64,000 nt of DNA from DATJGR01 sp963812255 (GTDB taxonomy: Bacteria > Pseudomonadota > Gammaproteobacteria > Pseudomonadales > Azotimanducaceae): assembly GCA_963812255.1 (NCBI GenBank), contig CAWEUM010000005.1, forward strand, positions 1,798,001-1,862,000, read 5' to 3'. Position 1 is the first letter of the stretch, and the number at the start of each line of letters is the position of its first letter. Position numbers and translations under genes: made by a program. Shown in pieces: positions 1 through 8,937 of this stretch. Under the pieces are notes generated by a model. That model was given only the letters and a program-made list of their open reading frames with translations. It ran no database searches and was not told where the DNA came from.

Positions 1-59
1 TGGCGGGTGTGCCCAACATCTGCATCACCGAGCAATCTGCTCATGCATGGGAAATACAG

Positions 60-392
60 ATGAACGCGAAATTAGCCATCACGTGTCTCGTATTGGGTTC
101 GGTCATGGCCCCGATCTACAGCTACGCCTCCGACGACGCCGACGTCGACCGGAGCCAACCCGGGACGTTCGTATCGGATTCGGCCATCACCACCAAGATC
201 AAGGCAAAGCTGGCCGCCCAGCATCTATCGAGTGTCGCCAAAATTCAGGTTGATACGGACGCGAACGGCATCGTTTGGCTGAGCGGCACAGCAGCGAGCG
301 AGGCAGAAATCGATCAGGCCGTGGCGATCGCCAAAGACACGGCCGGTGTAAAAACCGTCAAGAACAATCTGACGGTCGATAAGCCCGCCTAA
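60..392 (+). CDS. BON-domain periplasmic protein
   Basis: A 110-residue secreted protein with one BON domain. The N-terminus (MNAKLAITCLVLG...) is a signal peptide, probably cleaved near ..YSYASDD. Residues ~40-108 form the BON fold, with the usual start (SDSAITTKIKAKL), the central V.G/L.G strand (IVWLSGTA) and the end motif VKTVKNNL. BON proteins (OsmY-like) are periplasmic, bind phospholipid or envelope surfaces and are often osmotic- or stress-induced; the exact role here is inferred. An upstream in-frame GTG at 9 would add 17 residues without signal-peptide character, so the ATG at 60 is preferred. It lies ahead of a histidine kinase gene in the same direction. Confidence 0.85.
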   Translation: MNAKLAITCLVLGSVMAPIYSYASDDADVDRSQPGTFVSDSAITTKIKAKLAAQHLSSVAKIQVDTDANGIVWLSGTAASEAEIDQAVAIAKDTAGVKTVKNNLTVDKPA

Positions 393-555
393 CTTCCGGT
401 CAGGAGCCGTCCGAAACCGTCAAACGGTGCGTCCACGCACAGCGACTGTTCAAAGCGGTCGTCGCTGCGGCGTGCGCAGCGGCGGCCACGCCGATTTTCT
501 CCGGTTCGCCACGCCCACGGTGGTAGATTTCCTCCGCTGCACGCGGGGAAATGTC

Positions 556-1929
556 ATGTTCGAAGGTAATCGTCTCTACATCGGCGGTGCTGCCGCGCTG
601 GTGATCGGCCTTTTGATCGCGGCACTGATGCTGGAACTGAACACCGAGAAGCTCGTCTCCGATATCAAGGTCCTCGCAACGGCGCAAACGCGCAAGGCCG
701 ACGTCGCGCGTTATGTGCGGCTCGTCGTCGATGCCGAGACCAGCCAGCGTGGATACCTGCTGACGCAGGACTCGAACTACCTCGATTTGTACGAGCGGAC
801 ACGTCACAGCGCGCCAGCGTTGCTCGACCGAATCACCAACAGTTACATGTTCGAGGATGTCGCGCCGCCGAGCACCGAGATCCGCGAGCAGTTGCGCCGG
901 TTGCGTGAATTTGGAACCGCGAAGCTCGACGAACTCGCCGCCTCGCTGACATTGAACGCGACGAACCGCCACCAGGACGCAATTGATCTGGTACGCAGCA
1001 ACTTCGGCAAGCAGACCATGGATGCGCTGCGCGCCATCGCCGACGACCTCGATGCGAATGAAGACCGGCGCATCGCCAATGCATTTCGGCAATGGCGCGG
1101 CGGCATTTCCACATCGCGCATCATGCTGGTGAGCGGCACATTGCTGAACATCGCCCTCGTGATGCTGGTCGCGTTGCTGTTGAATCGCGACCTGGGCAGA
1201 CGCGAGGCCATCGCCGAGCAACTGGCGCAGCACACTCAGGATCTCGAGTTTCAGGTGCACCATCGCACTGCGGAACTGTCTGCGCTATCGAGTCATCTGC
1301 AAAACGTTGCCGAACGCGAAAAAGCAGCCATCGCGCGCGAACTGCATGACGAGCTCGGCAGCATCATGGTGGCCGCGACGATGGATGTTGCGTGGCTGCA
1401 GAAGCGCCTCGCGACCGACGACGACCTCACGAAGCGTTGGGCGCGGTTGCGCACGTTGCTCGACGATGGTCTGAATCTGAAACGCCGAGTCGTCGAAACG
1501 TTGCGTCCAACTTTGCTGGACAACATGGGACTGGTCCCGGCGGTACAGTGGATCTGTCAGGAGACCTGCTCACGCGCGGGATTGAAACTCACCGAACAGT
1601 ATCCCGATCGGGTGCCACATCTCGACGAAGATGCAGCGATTGCCGTGTTTCGTGTGATTCAAGAGGCACTGACGAACATCGTCAAACATGCCAATGCATC
1701 GGAGGTCGCTCTGTCGATGGCATTGAATGCCGACGCATTGAAGATTCACATTCGCGACAACGGGGTCGGCATCGCCACACGCCACGCGGCGCGTGCCAGC
1801 CATGGACTCGCGAGCATGCAGCACCGCGTGAAGAGCTTCGGCGGGACGTGGCGCATCACCGCACCATCGAGTGGCGGCACCGCGATCGATATCACGTTGC
1901 CGCTCTCACGTATCCGCACCGCCGCGTGA
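556..1929 (+). CDS. CHASE3-domain sensor histidine kinase (NarX/DegS type)
   Basis: A 457-residue membrane sensor kinase. A transmembrane helix (~7-27) is followed by a periplasmic CHASE3 sensor (~35-180, including TSQRGYLLT), a second helix (~188-209) and a short coiled coil. The HisKA_3 dimerisation helix carries the phospho-acceptor His ~264 in RELHDELG. The HATPase_c domain has the N-box (QEALTNIVKHANA, ~369-381) and G1 box DNGVG (~401-405). HisKA_3 kinases normally phosphorylate NarL/LuxR-type regulators, and one lies 0.8 kb away on the opposite strand, a likely partner by context. An upstream GTG gives 43 extra residues with no recognisable sequence; the ATG at 556 begins right before the first helix. 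Confidence 0.9.
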   Translation: MFEGNRLYIGGAAALVIGLLIAALMLELNTEKLVSDIKVLATAQTRKADVARYVRLVVDAETSQRGYLLTQDSNYLDLYERTRHSAPALLDRITNSYMFEDVAPPSTEIREQLRRLREFGTAKLDELAASLTLNATNRHQDAIDLVRSNFGKQTMDALRAIADDLDANEDRRIANAFRQWRGGISTSRIMLVSGTLLNIALVMLVALLLNRDLGRREAIAEQLAQHTQDLEFQVHHRTAELSALSSHLQNVAEREKAAIARELHDELGSIMVAATMDVAWLQKRLATDDDLTKRWARLRTLLDDGLNLKRRVVETLRPTLLDNMGLVPAVQWICQETCSRAGLKLTEQYPDRVPHLDEDAAIAVFRVIQEALTNIVKHANASEVALSMALNADALKIHIRDNGVGIATRHAARASHGLASMQHRVKSFGGTWRITAPSSGGTAIDITLPLSRIRTAA

Positions 1930-2141
1930 GCCATGCACACATCATCATCATCGTTGTAAGCATGGTCGCCGTGTTGCTGCTGTCCAGCCTACTGGAGCGG
2001 AAGCTGTTCCGACGCAACCCTGAGGGAAAGGAACAGCTTCGGCGCCAATAGTATGTGTGGTGTCTGAGGGCGGCCGGCATTGCGTTTGTCATCGCGGTTG
2101 CTTTTGCCGTCTATCTGCGGACCGTGGCAACGCATCGATGA
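1926..2141 (+). pseudogene. small two-helix membrane ORF interrupted by an amber codon
   Basis: A GTG start overlaps the kinase stop codon (GTGA), and a 41-codon frame follows: a hydrophobic helix with an Ile/Val/Leu run, then a basic loop ending RRQ. After a TAG at 2049-2051 the same frame continues for 29 codons and encodes a second clean hydrophobic helix before TGA at 2139-2141. Together this looks like a ~70-residue helical hairpin broken by one in-frame stop. It could be a 41-residue single-pass protein as it stands, a pseudogene, or a sequencing error. I do not recognise the family. Translational coupling to the kinase suggests a linked function. Confidence 0.4.
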
Positions 2142-2200
2142 ACAACTCTTGGGGACAGACAGCGGCGATTGAGCGAAATCAATTCCACTCATCACGACGC

Positions 2201-2605
2201 TCAATTCATAGCGGCCCGAATGGTGTCCAGCACCGACGGCAACTGATCCATGTCGCGTGCCTTGTCCAGGAAGTATTGGGCGCCCAGCGCCGTCGCGGCC
2301 CGCCGATATTCGGCCAGGTCGTAGTTCGTCAACACGACGACAATGGGGCGCGCCATATCGTTGACGAGCGCACGCAGCACGCCGAAGCCGGTTCCTTGCC
2401 GCAGGTGCAGGTCGAGCAGCATCACATCGATCGCGCGATCGCCGACAAACGCGATCGCCGCCGCCTCGCTGTCGACCACGCCCGCGAGATCGAGCCCCCC
2501 GATTCCATGCACCAGTTCGCTCAAGCGTTCGGCAAGCAGCGCCGAGTCTTCAACGAGCAGCACGGATAGGTTTCGATCCGACGTTTCAAGCGGCGTTTCA
2601 AGCAT
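2201..2605 (-). CDS. single-domain response regulator (CheY-like receiver)
   Basis: A 134-residue stand-alone receiver. The acidic pocket is present (LLVEDSA near 17-23), the phospho-acceptor is Asp ~65 in VMLLDLHLRQGTG, followed by the switch Thr in VVVLTN and the conserved Lys in YFLDKARD. No output domain follows; the protein ends at the last helix. Such regulators act by protein contact, for example in a phosphorelay. It sits ~90 bp downstream of the NarL-type regulator on the same strand and faces the kinase gene, so all may belong to one signalling module (inference). No strong ribosome-binding site is visible before this ATG. Confidence 0.85.
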   Translation of the reverse strand: MLETPLETSDRNLSVLLVEDSALLAERLSELVHGIGGLDLAGVVDSEAAAIAFVGDRAIDVMLLDLHLRQGTGFGVLRALVNDMARPIVVVLTNYDLAEYRRAATALGAQYFLDKARDMDQLPSVLDTIRAAMN

Positions 2606-2696
2606 GGCGTCGACGATTATTCGCCGCTGCGAACGTCATGTATGTAAGACGAACCTTACGCGACACCACTCAAGTCTCATTCTTGAATCATGTCGT

Positions 2697-3353
2697 CTAT
2701 TGAATCATGCCGTTGCGAACGGCGTAGAGGGTCAGGTCGGCGTTGGTGGAGAAGCTCATCTTCTCGAGTACCCGACTTCGGTAGGTGCTGATGGTCTTCA
2801 CCGACAACGACAGTTCACCGGCGATTTCCGACACGCTGCGACCGGCCGCCAACTTGCAGAATATCTGGAACTCCCGCTCGGACAACCGCGCATGCGGTGG
2901 TTGATCGCTGTCGTGATTCAGATCATCGACCAGCAGTTCCGCAAGCACGGGGCTGACGTAGCGTCGGCCCCGCATCACCGTATGCACGGCCTTCAATAGT
3001 TCTTCGGGCGCACTGTCTTTGGCGAGATAGCCGCTTGCGCCGGCTTTGATCGCATTCAACGCGTATTGTCGTTCCGGCAGACCGCTGATGATCAGGACTT
3101 TGGTATTCGGATAGCTCGCCTGGATCTGCTTGAGAATGTCGAGACCGCTGCGATCGGGCATATAGATGTCGAGAATCACAAGATCCCACGACCCAGCCCG
3201 GAGTTGATCGAGTGTCTCGCCGCCGCTTGCGGCTTCGCCGATTTCTCGAATGGATCGATCTTCCTCGAGAAACTGGCGTAAACCCGCGCGCACCACGGCG
3301 TGGTCATCGGCCACCAGGATTCGAGTCGCGTTCCTCATCGATGTCTTCACCAT
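2697..3353 (-). CDS. NarL/LuxR-family response regulator
   Basis: A 218-residue two-domain regulator. The receiver (~10-128) has DD at ~16-17, phospho-acceptor Asp ~62 (VILDIYMPDRSG), a conserved Ser in LIISG and Lys in YLAKDS. The output domain (~150-212) is a LuxR/GerE helix-turn-helix with the hallmark LSEREFQIFCKLAAGRS and the recognition helix region VKTISTYRSRVLEKM. AGGA lies five bases before the first ATG, which supports this start; a second ATG five codons in is possible. It is the natural partner type for the HisKA_3 kinase at 556-1929, though the genes are convergent rather than in one operon. Confidence 0.9.
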   Translation of the reverse strand: MVKTSMRNATRILVADDHAVVRAGLRQFLEEDRSIREIGEAASGGETLDQLRAGSWDLVILDIYMPDRSGLDILKQIQASYPNTKVLIISGLPERQYALNAIKAGASGYLAKDSAPEELLKAVHTVMRGRRYVSPVLAELLVDDLNHDSDQPPHARLSEREFQIFCKLAAGRSVSEIAGELSLSVKTISTYRSRVLEKMSFSTNADLTLYAVRNGMIQ

Positions 3354-3391
3354 GATGTCCTGTCGATTCGCAGCCGGAGCGCGCCAACCAA

Positions 3392-4468
3392 CTAGCCAAC
3401 CGCCCGCAATCGTCCCGGTTGCGCGTCCTCTTGATAGAGCGCCAGCTTGTTATACAGCGTCTTCAGGCTACAGCCCAACGCCCGCGCCGAACGACTCTTG
3501 TTGCCGTTCCAATGCGCCAGTGTTGCTTCGATGATCCGGCGTTCTGCCTGCGCCAAAGTGGTTCCCAGCGGCAGTTCTACACCCATTGCCGATACCGAAT
3601 GCCGCCGGTCGGTCGCGGGTTGCACCGGCAGCAGTTCGAGTTCCAACTCGCCATCCGACAGAATGAACGCCCGTTGAACCGCGTTCTTCAGCTCGCGCAC
3701 GTTGCCCGGCCACGGATGGCGAATCAGGAGGTCGAGTGCGGATGACGCGAACGTCCGCTGCGTCCCACCGTGTCTGTTGAGCGCATCCAGAAAATGGTTG
3801 GCAAGCATCACCACATCTTCACCACGTTCGCGCAGCGGTGGAATTTCTATCGGGAACACCGCCAGCCGGTACAACAGATCCTCGCGCAGCACGCCGTCCT
3901 GTGCGGCCCGGATCGGACAGCGATTGGTTGCCGCCACGATCCGAACATCGGTGTCCATCTCGCGCGCTCCACCGACCCGAAAGAACCGTCGGGTCTCGAG
4001 AAATCGTAACAGCCGCGTTTGCATTTCGTTCGGCATCTCGCTGACCTCATCCAGGAACAGCGTGCCGCCCGACGCGCGCTCGAACACGCCAGCATGACTG
4101 CGCGTAGCACCGGTGAAACTGCCACGCTCGTAACCGAACAATTCCGATTCGATCAGTGTCGCGGGAATGGCGCCGCAGTTGACGGCCAGAAATGGTCCTT
4201 CAGAGCGATTGCTTTGCGCATGGATCGACTGAGCGACCGGTTCCTTACCGGTGCCACTCTCTCCCGATACGAGCACCGTTGCATCGGTCGGCGCCACGCG
4301 CGCAACCAACGCCCGTACCGTCTTCATCTCCGCCGACTCTCCGATCATCTCGATCACATCATCCATCTTGTTCGCCCCTGGCCGCGTGACCGTGCGTCGC
4401 GTGGCCGCTCCTGGTTGCGCATCGCTACGCACCGTGTTGCGCACTTCGCCGGTATGAAAAGACTGCAT
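3392..4468 (-). CDS. sigma-54 interacting AAA+ transcriptional activator without receiver domain
   Basis: A 358-residue enhancer-binding protein. The AAA+ domain (~40-270) carries Walker A GESGTGKE (~69-76), the sigma-54 contact loop as GSFTGA (~116-121; GAFTGA is usual), Walker B GGTLFLDEVSEMP (~134-146) and the arginine-finger region FLETRRFFRVGG. A C-terminal Fis-type helix-turn-helix (~305-345, ending SLKTLYNKLALY) would bind upstream activator sites. There is no receiver or GAF domain, only ~35 residues before the AAA+ core, so control must come from expression level or partner proteins. In-frame codons extend upstream to 4621 but look non-coding (Arg/Thr-rich), so the ATG at 4468 is preferred; the ATG at 4366 is another option. 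Confidence 0.88.
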   Translation of the reverse strand: MQSFHTGEVRNTVRSDAQPGAATRRTVTRPGANKMDDVIEMIGESAEMKTVRALVARVAPTDATVLVSGESGTGKEPVAQSIHAQSNRSEGPFLAVNCGAIPATLIESELFGYERGSFTGATRSHAGVFERASGGTLFLDEVSEMPNEMQTRLLRFLETRRFFRVGGAREMDTDVRIVAATNRCPIRAAQDGVLREDLLYRLAVFPIEIPPLRERGEDVVMLANHFLDALNRHGGTQRTFASSALDLLIRHPWPGNVRELKNAVQRAFILSDGELELELLPVQPATDRRHSVSAMGVELPLGTTLAQAERRIIEATLAHWNGNKSRSARALGCSLKTLYNKLALYQEDAQPGRLRAVG

Positions 4469-4697
4469 GGTTCCATGTAACCGCGACCGCGTTGCCGACG
4501 TCAGCGGCGTCAGCCGATGTCGCCGTCGGACTGTCGGAGTTCCTTCGTCAGAGTTCGTCCTACAAACGCACTGGCGTAGGACGCCGCCGACGAAATCGTT
4601 CAAGGCTTCTGACGAGAACATCAGCGGCCACCTCTGCTTTCCAGGTCGGGAGGACGCTAAAAAGGTTCGTCACTCAGACCAGTCCAGGAGAGCAGTG

Positions 4698-5144
4698 ATG
4701 GAAATGCGACACCCTCTACTCGTTATCGGCCTGTTTGCGTTGCTATCCGCATGCAATCGAGGAGAACCACAAGACCAGCCCAACCCACAGGATCGCAGCG
4801 CGATGCAGCAATCGCACACGCAGACAGATCAATTCCAATCCGCACGCAGTGGAAACGCGAACAGCGACATGGCCGCCGGCCGCGGCGCGCAGCAGACCCT
4901 GCAGAGTCCCGACAACGGCACGACGCAGGAACCAAGCAAGCTGCTGGCCGCGACCGCCGACGCCAACTACAAGCTGACGATGGAGCAGGCCGAGGGTGAG
5001 CGCGATGCCGCGATGATGAAATGCGACGGTATGACGATGGACCAACAGAAGACCTGTCGCGACCGCGCCGCCGCGGCCTTCGCCACCGCACAGGCGCAAG
5101 CTGAAAATGCCCGCAACACACGCACGCCGGCGGACTCAGATTGA
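4698..5144 (+). CDS. small lipoprotein, coiled-coil rich, unknown function
   Basis: A 148-residue predicted lipoprotein. The start is set by AGGAG eight bases ahead. A lipobox (ALLSAC) puts the lipidated Cys at about residue 19, so the protein should be anchored to the outer or inner membrane. The middle is Gln/Asn/Ser-rich and low complexity. Residues ~85-140 (ATADANYKLTMEQAEGERD..) are helical and contain two Cys (MMKCDG, KTCRDRA) that could form a disulfide. I do not recognise a named family; similar Ala/Glu-rich repeats with CDGM..C occur in other proteobacterial lipoproteins. It is divergent from the sigma-54 activator gene. Confidence 0.7.
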   Translation: MEMRHPLLVIGLFALLSACNRGEPQDQPNPQDRSAMQQSHTQTDQFQSARSGNANSDMAAGRGAQQTLQSPDNGTTQEPSKLLAATADANYKLTMEQAEGERDAAMMKCDGMTMDQQKTCRDRAAAAFATAQAQAENARNTRTPADSD

Positions 5145-5234
5145 GCGTAAACCCACCCAGAGCCTGTTTGGACCACGCTCCGTAGCCCCGCTTTCCAACC
5201 CGTTTTCTCAAATCGTTCGCCGAAGAGGCAATCG

Positions 5235-5277
5235 AGGCATCTCATCCTCTCCCCTTGGTGATGCCTTGTTTTTCTTT
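5235..5277 (+). terminator. probable rho-independent terminator
   Basis: A 7-bp stem (AGGCATC/GATGCCT) with an 18-base loop is followed by a T-rich tail (TTGTTTTTCTTT). It lies ~90 bp after the lipoprotein stop and before the transporter gene. Confidence 0.5.
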
Positions 5278-5303
5278 GGTGTTGAGGCGGCGCACGTGCA
5301 CCC

Positions 5304-6761
5304 TTGACGGGCAGTGCTCGTCGCTACCATCCTGTCGCGTATCGTCGCGTGTCGTCGCGTGCTGTTCGTCCTGCTGCGGAGCGCTCTCTGACTCACACAC
5401 TCGCGCATGCCCAACGTGCGCTGCTCGCGTATTGGGTCGATCCGCTCGCCACGCGTATCGGACGCCTGACGAGCTTTTTTCTTTTGTATGTGTCCGAAGG
5501 CGTGCCGCTCGGGTTCACTGCGATCGTCATCGCGACGCACATGCGTCGCGAGGGACTCGACCCGGCGGTGATCGGTGCCTACGTCGGGTCGTTGTATCTG
5601 CCGTGGGCATTCAAATGGGCATTCGGGCCGATCGTCGATACGATCACGTCCGTGAAGTTTGGCCGACGTCGTACCTGGATCGTCGGCGCGCAGATCGCAA
5701 TGATGCTGACGTTGCTGGCCGCGACGCCAATCGATTTCGCGAGCGCCATCGGCACGTTCACAGCCATAATCTTCGTCCACAACATCTGCGCCGCCACGCA
5801 GGACGTCGCGATCGATGCTTTGGCGGTACAGGTGCTGCCGAGCGACGAACGCGGCACCGCGAACGGATTCATGTTCGCCGGGCAGGCCGTCGGCCAGGCG
5901 TTCGGCGGCGGCGCCATTCTGCTGCTCGGCGCAGCGCTGCCGTTCGCGGCAACCTATCTAATCGCGGTCGCGCTGATCGGACTGGTTCTCGTCACGGTGT
6001 CGTGGCGTCTGCGCGAAGACATCCCTGCGACCGCGCTCTGGTCGGCTGCTGCACGCTCCACCGCGCCGTGGTTGCGGATTGTCGGAGAACTCAGAGAATT
6101 CGTGAGTGCCGCTGGACGCGCGTTCACCGGCACGCGTGCGGCGGCGCTCGGGGTGGTGTTCGCCGCACTGCCGCTAGGCGCCTATGCGCTGGCGTTGGCG
6201 CTGCAGTCGAATCTCGCCGTCGAGTTGGGCCTGCACGACCGTCAAATCGGAACGCTCAATCTGCAGACATCGTTGACATCCGCGATCGGCTGCGTGGTCG
6301 GTGGTTGGCTTTCCGACCGTTATGGGCGTCGTCGCATGATCGCGTTGTTCGTCGTGCTGACCGCGATCCCGCCGCTGTGTCTCGCCGTTGCGATGCAGCA
6401 TGTCGGTCACATCATGCCGCTCGGTTCGGCCGCGGGCATCTCGAGTGATCCTGCGCTCGTCAGGACATTCTGGACGTTGTGCGTCGCGTACAGCTTCGTG
6501 CAGGGGCTGACGTACGGATCTTCGACGGCGCTGTTCATGGACATCACGACACCGGCCGTCGCCGCAACACAATTCACTGCGTACATGGCGCTGGGCAATC
6601 TCGCGACGTCGTATACATCGACGTGGCAGGGATTCGCCGCCGTCCACTACGGTTACCCGATCACGCTCGGGCTCGATGCCCTCGTGGGGATGCTGTGCCT
6701 GACGTTGTTGCCGTGGCTCGGGCCCAACCGTCCACTGGTCGCAGCACGCGCAACACCATAG
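5304..6761 (+). CDS. MFS transporter, AmpG/PAT-like
   Basis: A membrane permease of about 485 residues with ~12 hydrophobic segments. The stretch AATQDVAIDALAV (~165-177) is the signature of the AmpG / peptide-acetyl-CoA transporter branch of the MFS, and the second half has a typical loop motif (GGWLSDRYGRRRM). AmpG imports anhydro-muropeptides for cell-wall recycling; whether this copy does so, or moves another solute, cannot be told from sequence. The start is uncertain: the given frame opens with TTG at 5304, a GTG lies at 5349, and the first ~40 residues are Arg/Ala-rich and outside the family core, which begins near LTSFFLLYVSEGVPLG. Confidence 0.8.
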   Translation: MTGSARRYHPVAYRRVSSRAVRPAAERSLTHTLAHAQRALLAYWVDPLATRIGRLTSFFLLYVSEGVPLGFTAIVIATHMRREGLDPAVIGAYVGSLYLPWAFKWAFGPIVDTITSVKFGRRRTWIVGAQIAMMLTLLAATPIDFASAIGTFTAIIFVHNICAATQDVAIDALAVQVLPSDERGTANGFMFAGQAVGQAFGGGAILLLGAALPFAATYLIAVALIGLVLVTVSWRLREDIPATALWSAAARSTAPWLRIVGELREFVSAAGRAFTGTRAAALGVVFAALPLGAYALALALQSNLAVELGLHDRQIGTLNLQTSLTSAIGCVVGGWLSDRYGRRRMIALFVVLTAIPPLCLAVAMQHVGHIMPLGSAAGISSDPALVRTFWTLCVAYSFVQGLTYGSSTALFMDITTPAVAATQFTAYMALGNLATSYTSTWQGFAAVHYGYPITLGLDALVGMLCLTLLPWLGPNRPLVAARATP

Positions 6762-6844
6762 GATGATTGTTCATCGCGTCATGGCGCGGGTTTCGTAGCG
6801 CACCGATTCGCTGCGATACCTATCTGCAAGTGGAGCAATCTCGC

Positions 6845-8098
6845 ATGGAACTTCCGCAACACGGCCGACCGATCGACGACGTGATCGCCGATCTTGGCGA
6901 AAAGCGTCGCAACGACGTGCGTTGGCAGGACGGGCGCGCGTTCGGCATGATCTACAATGGCGGACCGTCGGTTCACGCGGTCGCCGAACGGGCCGCCAGC
7001 TTGTATCTGCACGAAAACGCGCTGAACACCTCCGCATTTCCGTCGCTCGGCGCAATCCAGGCCGACGTCGTTGGCTGGACCAGCGCTCTGTTGCACGGGC
7101 CTGCCACCGCGTCCGGGTTTCTAACCAGCGGCGGCACCGAATCGATTCTCTGCGCGGTGCTCGCAGCGCGTGAGCGCGGTCGCACCGAACGCAATATCAC
7201 GCAACCGGAAATGGTATTGGCTGAGAGCGCCCATGCCGCGTTTCACAAAGGCGCGCACCTGTTCGGCATCAAGGCACACAAGACCGCTGTGCGGGCCGAT
7301 TGGACCGCCGACGTCGACGCAATGGCGCGCACGGTCAACTCGAATACCGTGTTGATAGTCGGCTCCGCACCACAGTACCCGCAGGGCGTAGTCGATCCGA
7401 TCCCTGACATTGCCGCACTTGCCCGGTCGGTTGACGCGAATTGCCACGTCGATGCCTGTATGGGCGGCTTCGTCCTGCCGTTCGCCGAAATGCTCGGGCG
7501 TGAAGTGCCACCGTGGGATTTTCGCGTCGACGGCGTGCATTCGATCTCCGCCGATGTGCACAAACTGGGTTATGCGCCGAAGGGCGTATCGGTGATTCTG
7601 CATCGAACGAAGGCGCTGCGCCGCTATCAGACGTTCGTGTTCGACGACTGGCTCGGCGGCTTTTACGCTTCGCCCAATCTGCAGGGTTCTCGTTCGGGGC
7701 TGCCGATGGCGGCCGCCTGGGCGGTGATGCAGCACCTCGGTATCGAAGGTTACATCGAGCTGACACGCACCACACTCGATCACGCCGATCGCATGCGCGC
7801 CGGCATCAAATCGATCGACGGCGTGCGCGTGCTCGGCGCTGGCCGGTTTCATCTGGTCGCGCTGGCGGCAGATCCCGCTTCGAGTCCCGCACTCGACATG
7901 TTCGCGCTCGGCGACGCACTGCGCACCAAGGGCTGGTTTCACGACCGCCAAACACCGCCGGACTCACTCCACTCGACGGTGAGCAACAGCAACACCGGAA
8001 TGATCGATCAGTACCTCGCAGACCTACGCACATGCGTCGCGCAGGTGCGCGGAACGCGCGGTGACGATCGGTCTACGAACTACGCAACCTTGGAATGA
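6845..8098 (+). CDS. PLP-dependent decarboxylase/lyase, sphingosine-1-phosphate lyase-like
   Basis: A 417-residue fold-type I PLP enzyme of the group II decarboxylase superfamily. Visible features are the phosphate-binding TSGGTESI (~95-102), the aldimine-stacking AHAAFHKGA, the Asp pair in CHVDACMGGF, and the cofactor Lys in ISADVHKLGYAPKG (~235-250). That arrangement resembles sphingosine-1-phosphate lyase and related long-chain phosphoamine lyases more than glutamate decarboxylase. Its likely reaction is C-C cleavage of a phosphorylated amino alcohol or decarboxylation of an amino acid; the substrate is unknown. The ATG at 6845 is chosen because the 26 codons before it are outside the family. 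The next gene, an SDR, starts 16 bp downstream and is probably co-transcribed. Confidence 0.85.
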   Translation: MELPQHGRPIDDVIADLGEKRRNDVRWQDGRAFGMIYNGGPSVHAVAERAASLYLHENALNTSAFPSLGAIQADVVGWTSALLHGPATASGFLTSGGTESILCAVLAARERGRTERNITQPEMVLAESAHAAFHKGAHLFGIKAHKTAVRADWTADVDAMARTVNSNTVLIVGSAPQYPQGVVDPIPDIAALARSVDANCHVDACMGGFVLPFAEMLGREVPPWDFRVDGVHSISADVHKLGYAPKGVSVILHRTKALRRYQTFVFDDWLGGFYASPNLQGSRSGLPMAAAWAVMQHLGIEGYIELTRTTLDHADRMRAGIKSIDGVRVLGAGRFHLVALAADPASSPALDMFALGDALRTKGWFHDRQTPPDSLHSTVSNSNTGMIDQYLADLRTCVAQVRGTRGDDRSTNYATLE

Positions 8099-8114
8099 CG
8101 ACAAAGGAGTTTCC

Positions 8115-8927
8115 ATGACGACGTTGAAAGGCAAAATCGCGGTGGTAACCGGTGCCAGTCGCGGCATCGGGAAGGGGATCGCGCGCGCGCTCGGCGAACA
8201 GGGCTGCGTGGTGTACGTGACTGGTCGCACCACCGGAATGGGCGAACGCACCATCGACACCACCGCGCGGCTGGTCACCGAAGCCGGCGGCGAGGGTCGC
8301 GCGATCGCCTGCGATCACGGCAATGATGCCGACATCGCGGCGCTGTTCGAGCGGATCGGCAGCGAGGTAGATCACATCGACTATCTCGTCAACAACGTCT
8401 ACAAGATTCCCGATCCGCCGGCGTGGGGCGGCGGCTTCTGGGACCATCCGATCCAGATCTGGGACGATCAGGTCGGCATCGGCCTGCGCGCACACTACGT
8501 TGCGAGCTGGCACGCTGCGCAATTGCTGTTCTCCGCCGGTCCAGGTGCCGCGATCGTCAACGTCTCGTCGCCAGGCGGGCAGAATTATCATTTCTCCTCG
8601 TCCTATGGCGCCGGCAAAGCTGGCCTCGACCGGCTGACCGCCGACATGGCGATCGAACTCGAGCCCAAAGGTGTCGCCGCAGTGGTGTTGTATCCGGGAT
8701 CCGTCGCGACGGAATTCATCCAGGACGCGGCAAAGGTGCGTGAAATGGATCTATCGAAGTCGCAGACTCCGCTGTTCGTCGGCCGAACTGCCGCAGCATT
8801 GCTCGCCGACGACAACCTGATGGCGCGCAGCGGCACGATCCAGTGGGTCGAGGATCTGGCGAACGAGTTCGACATCGTCGACGAGAACGGTCGTCGCCCG
8901 CCCGGATATGCTCAGCGGCAGCGATAA
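8115..8927 (+). CDS. short-chain dehydrogenase/reductase
   Basis: A 270-residue NAD(P)-dependent oxidoreductase. The Rossmann start TGASRGIGKGIA (~12-23) binds the dinucleotide; the catalytic set is Asn in VNNVY, Ser in NVSSPGG and Tyr-x3-Lys in SSYGAGKAGLDRL (~155-165). The arrangement with a long loop after NNVYKIPDPPAWGGGFW matches the DHRS1-like branch. A strong site (AAAGGAG) four bases before the ATG fixes the start. It follows the PLP lyase by 16 bp, so the two may act in succession on an aldehyde or ketone product (inference). Confidence 0.9.
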   Translation: MTTLKGKIAVVTGASRGIGKGIARALGEQGCVVYVTGRTTGMGERTIDTTARLVTEAGGEGRAIACDHGNDADIAALFERIGSEVDHIDYLVNNVYKIPDPPAWGGGFWDHPIQIWDDQVGIGLRAHYVASWHAAQLLFSAGPGAAIVNVSSPGGQNYHFSSSYGAGKAGLDRLTADMAIELEPKGVAAVVLYPGSVATEFIQDAAKVREMDLSKSQTPLFVGRTAAALLADDNLMARSGTIQWVEDLANEFDIVDENGRRPPGYAQRQR

Positions 8928-8937
8928 GGGGAGCCGG

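Noticed and set aside
5336..5360. Short tandem repeat of a 10-base unit (CGTGTCGTCG type)
   Set aside because: Only about two and a half imperfect copies in the uncertain N-terminal part of the AmpG-like gene; too short to call a repeat element.
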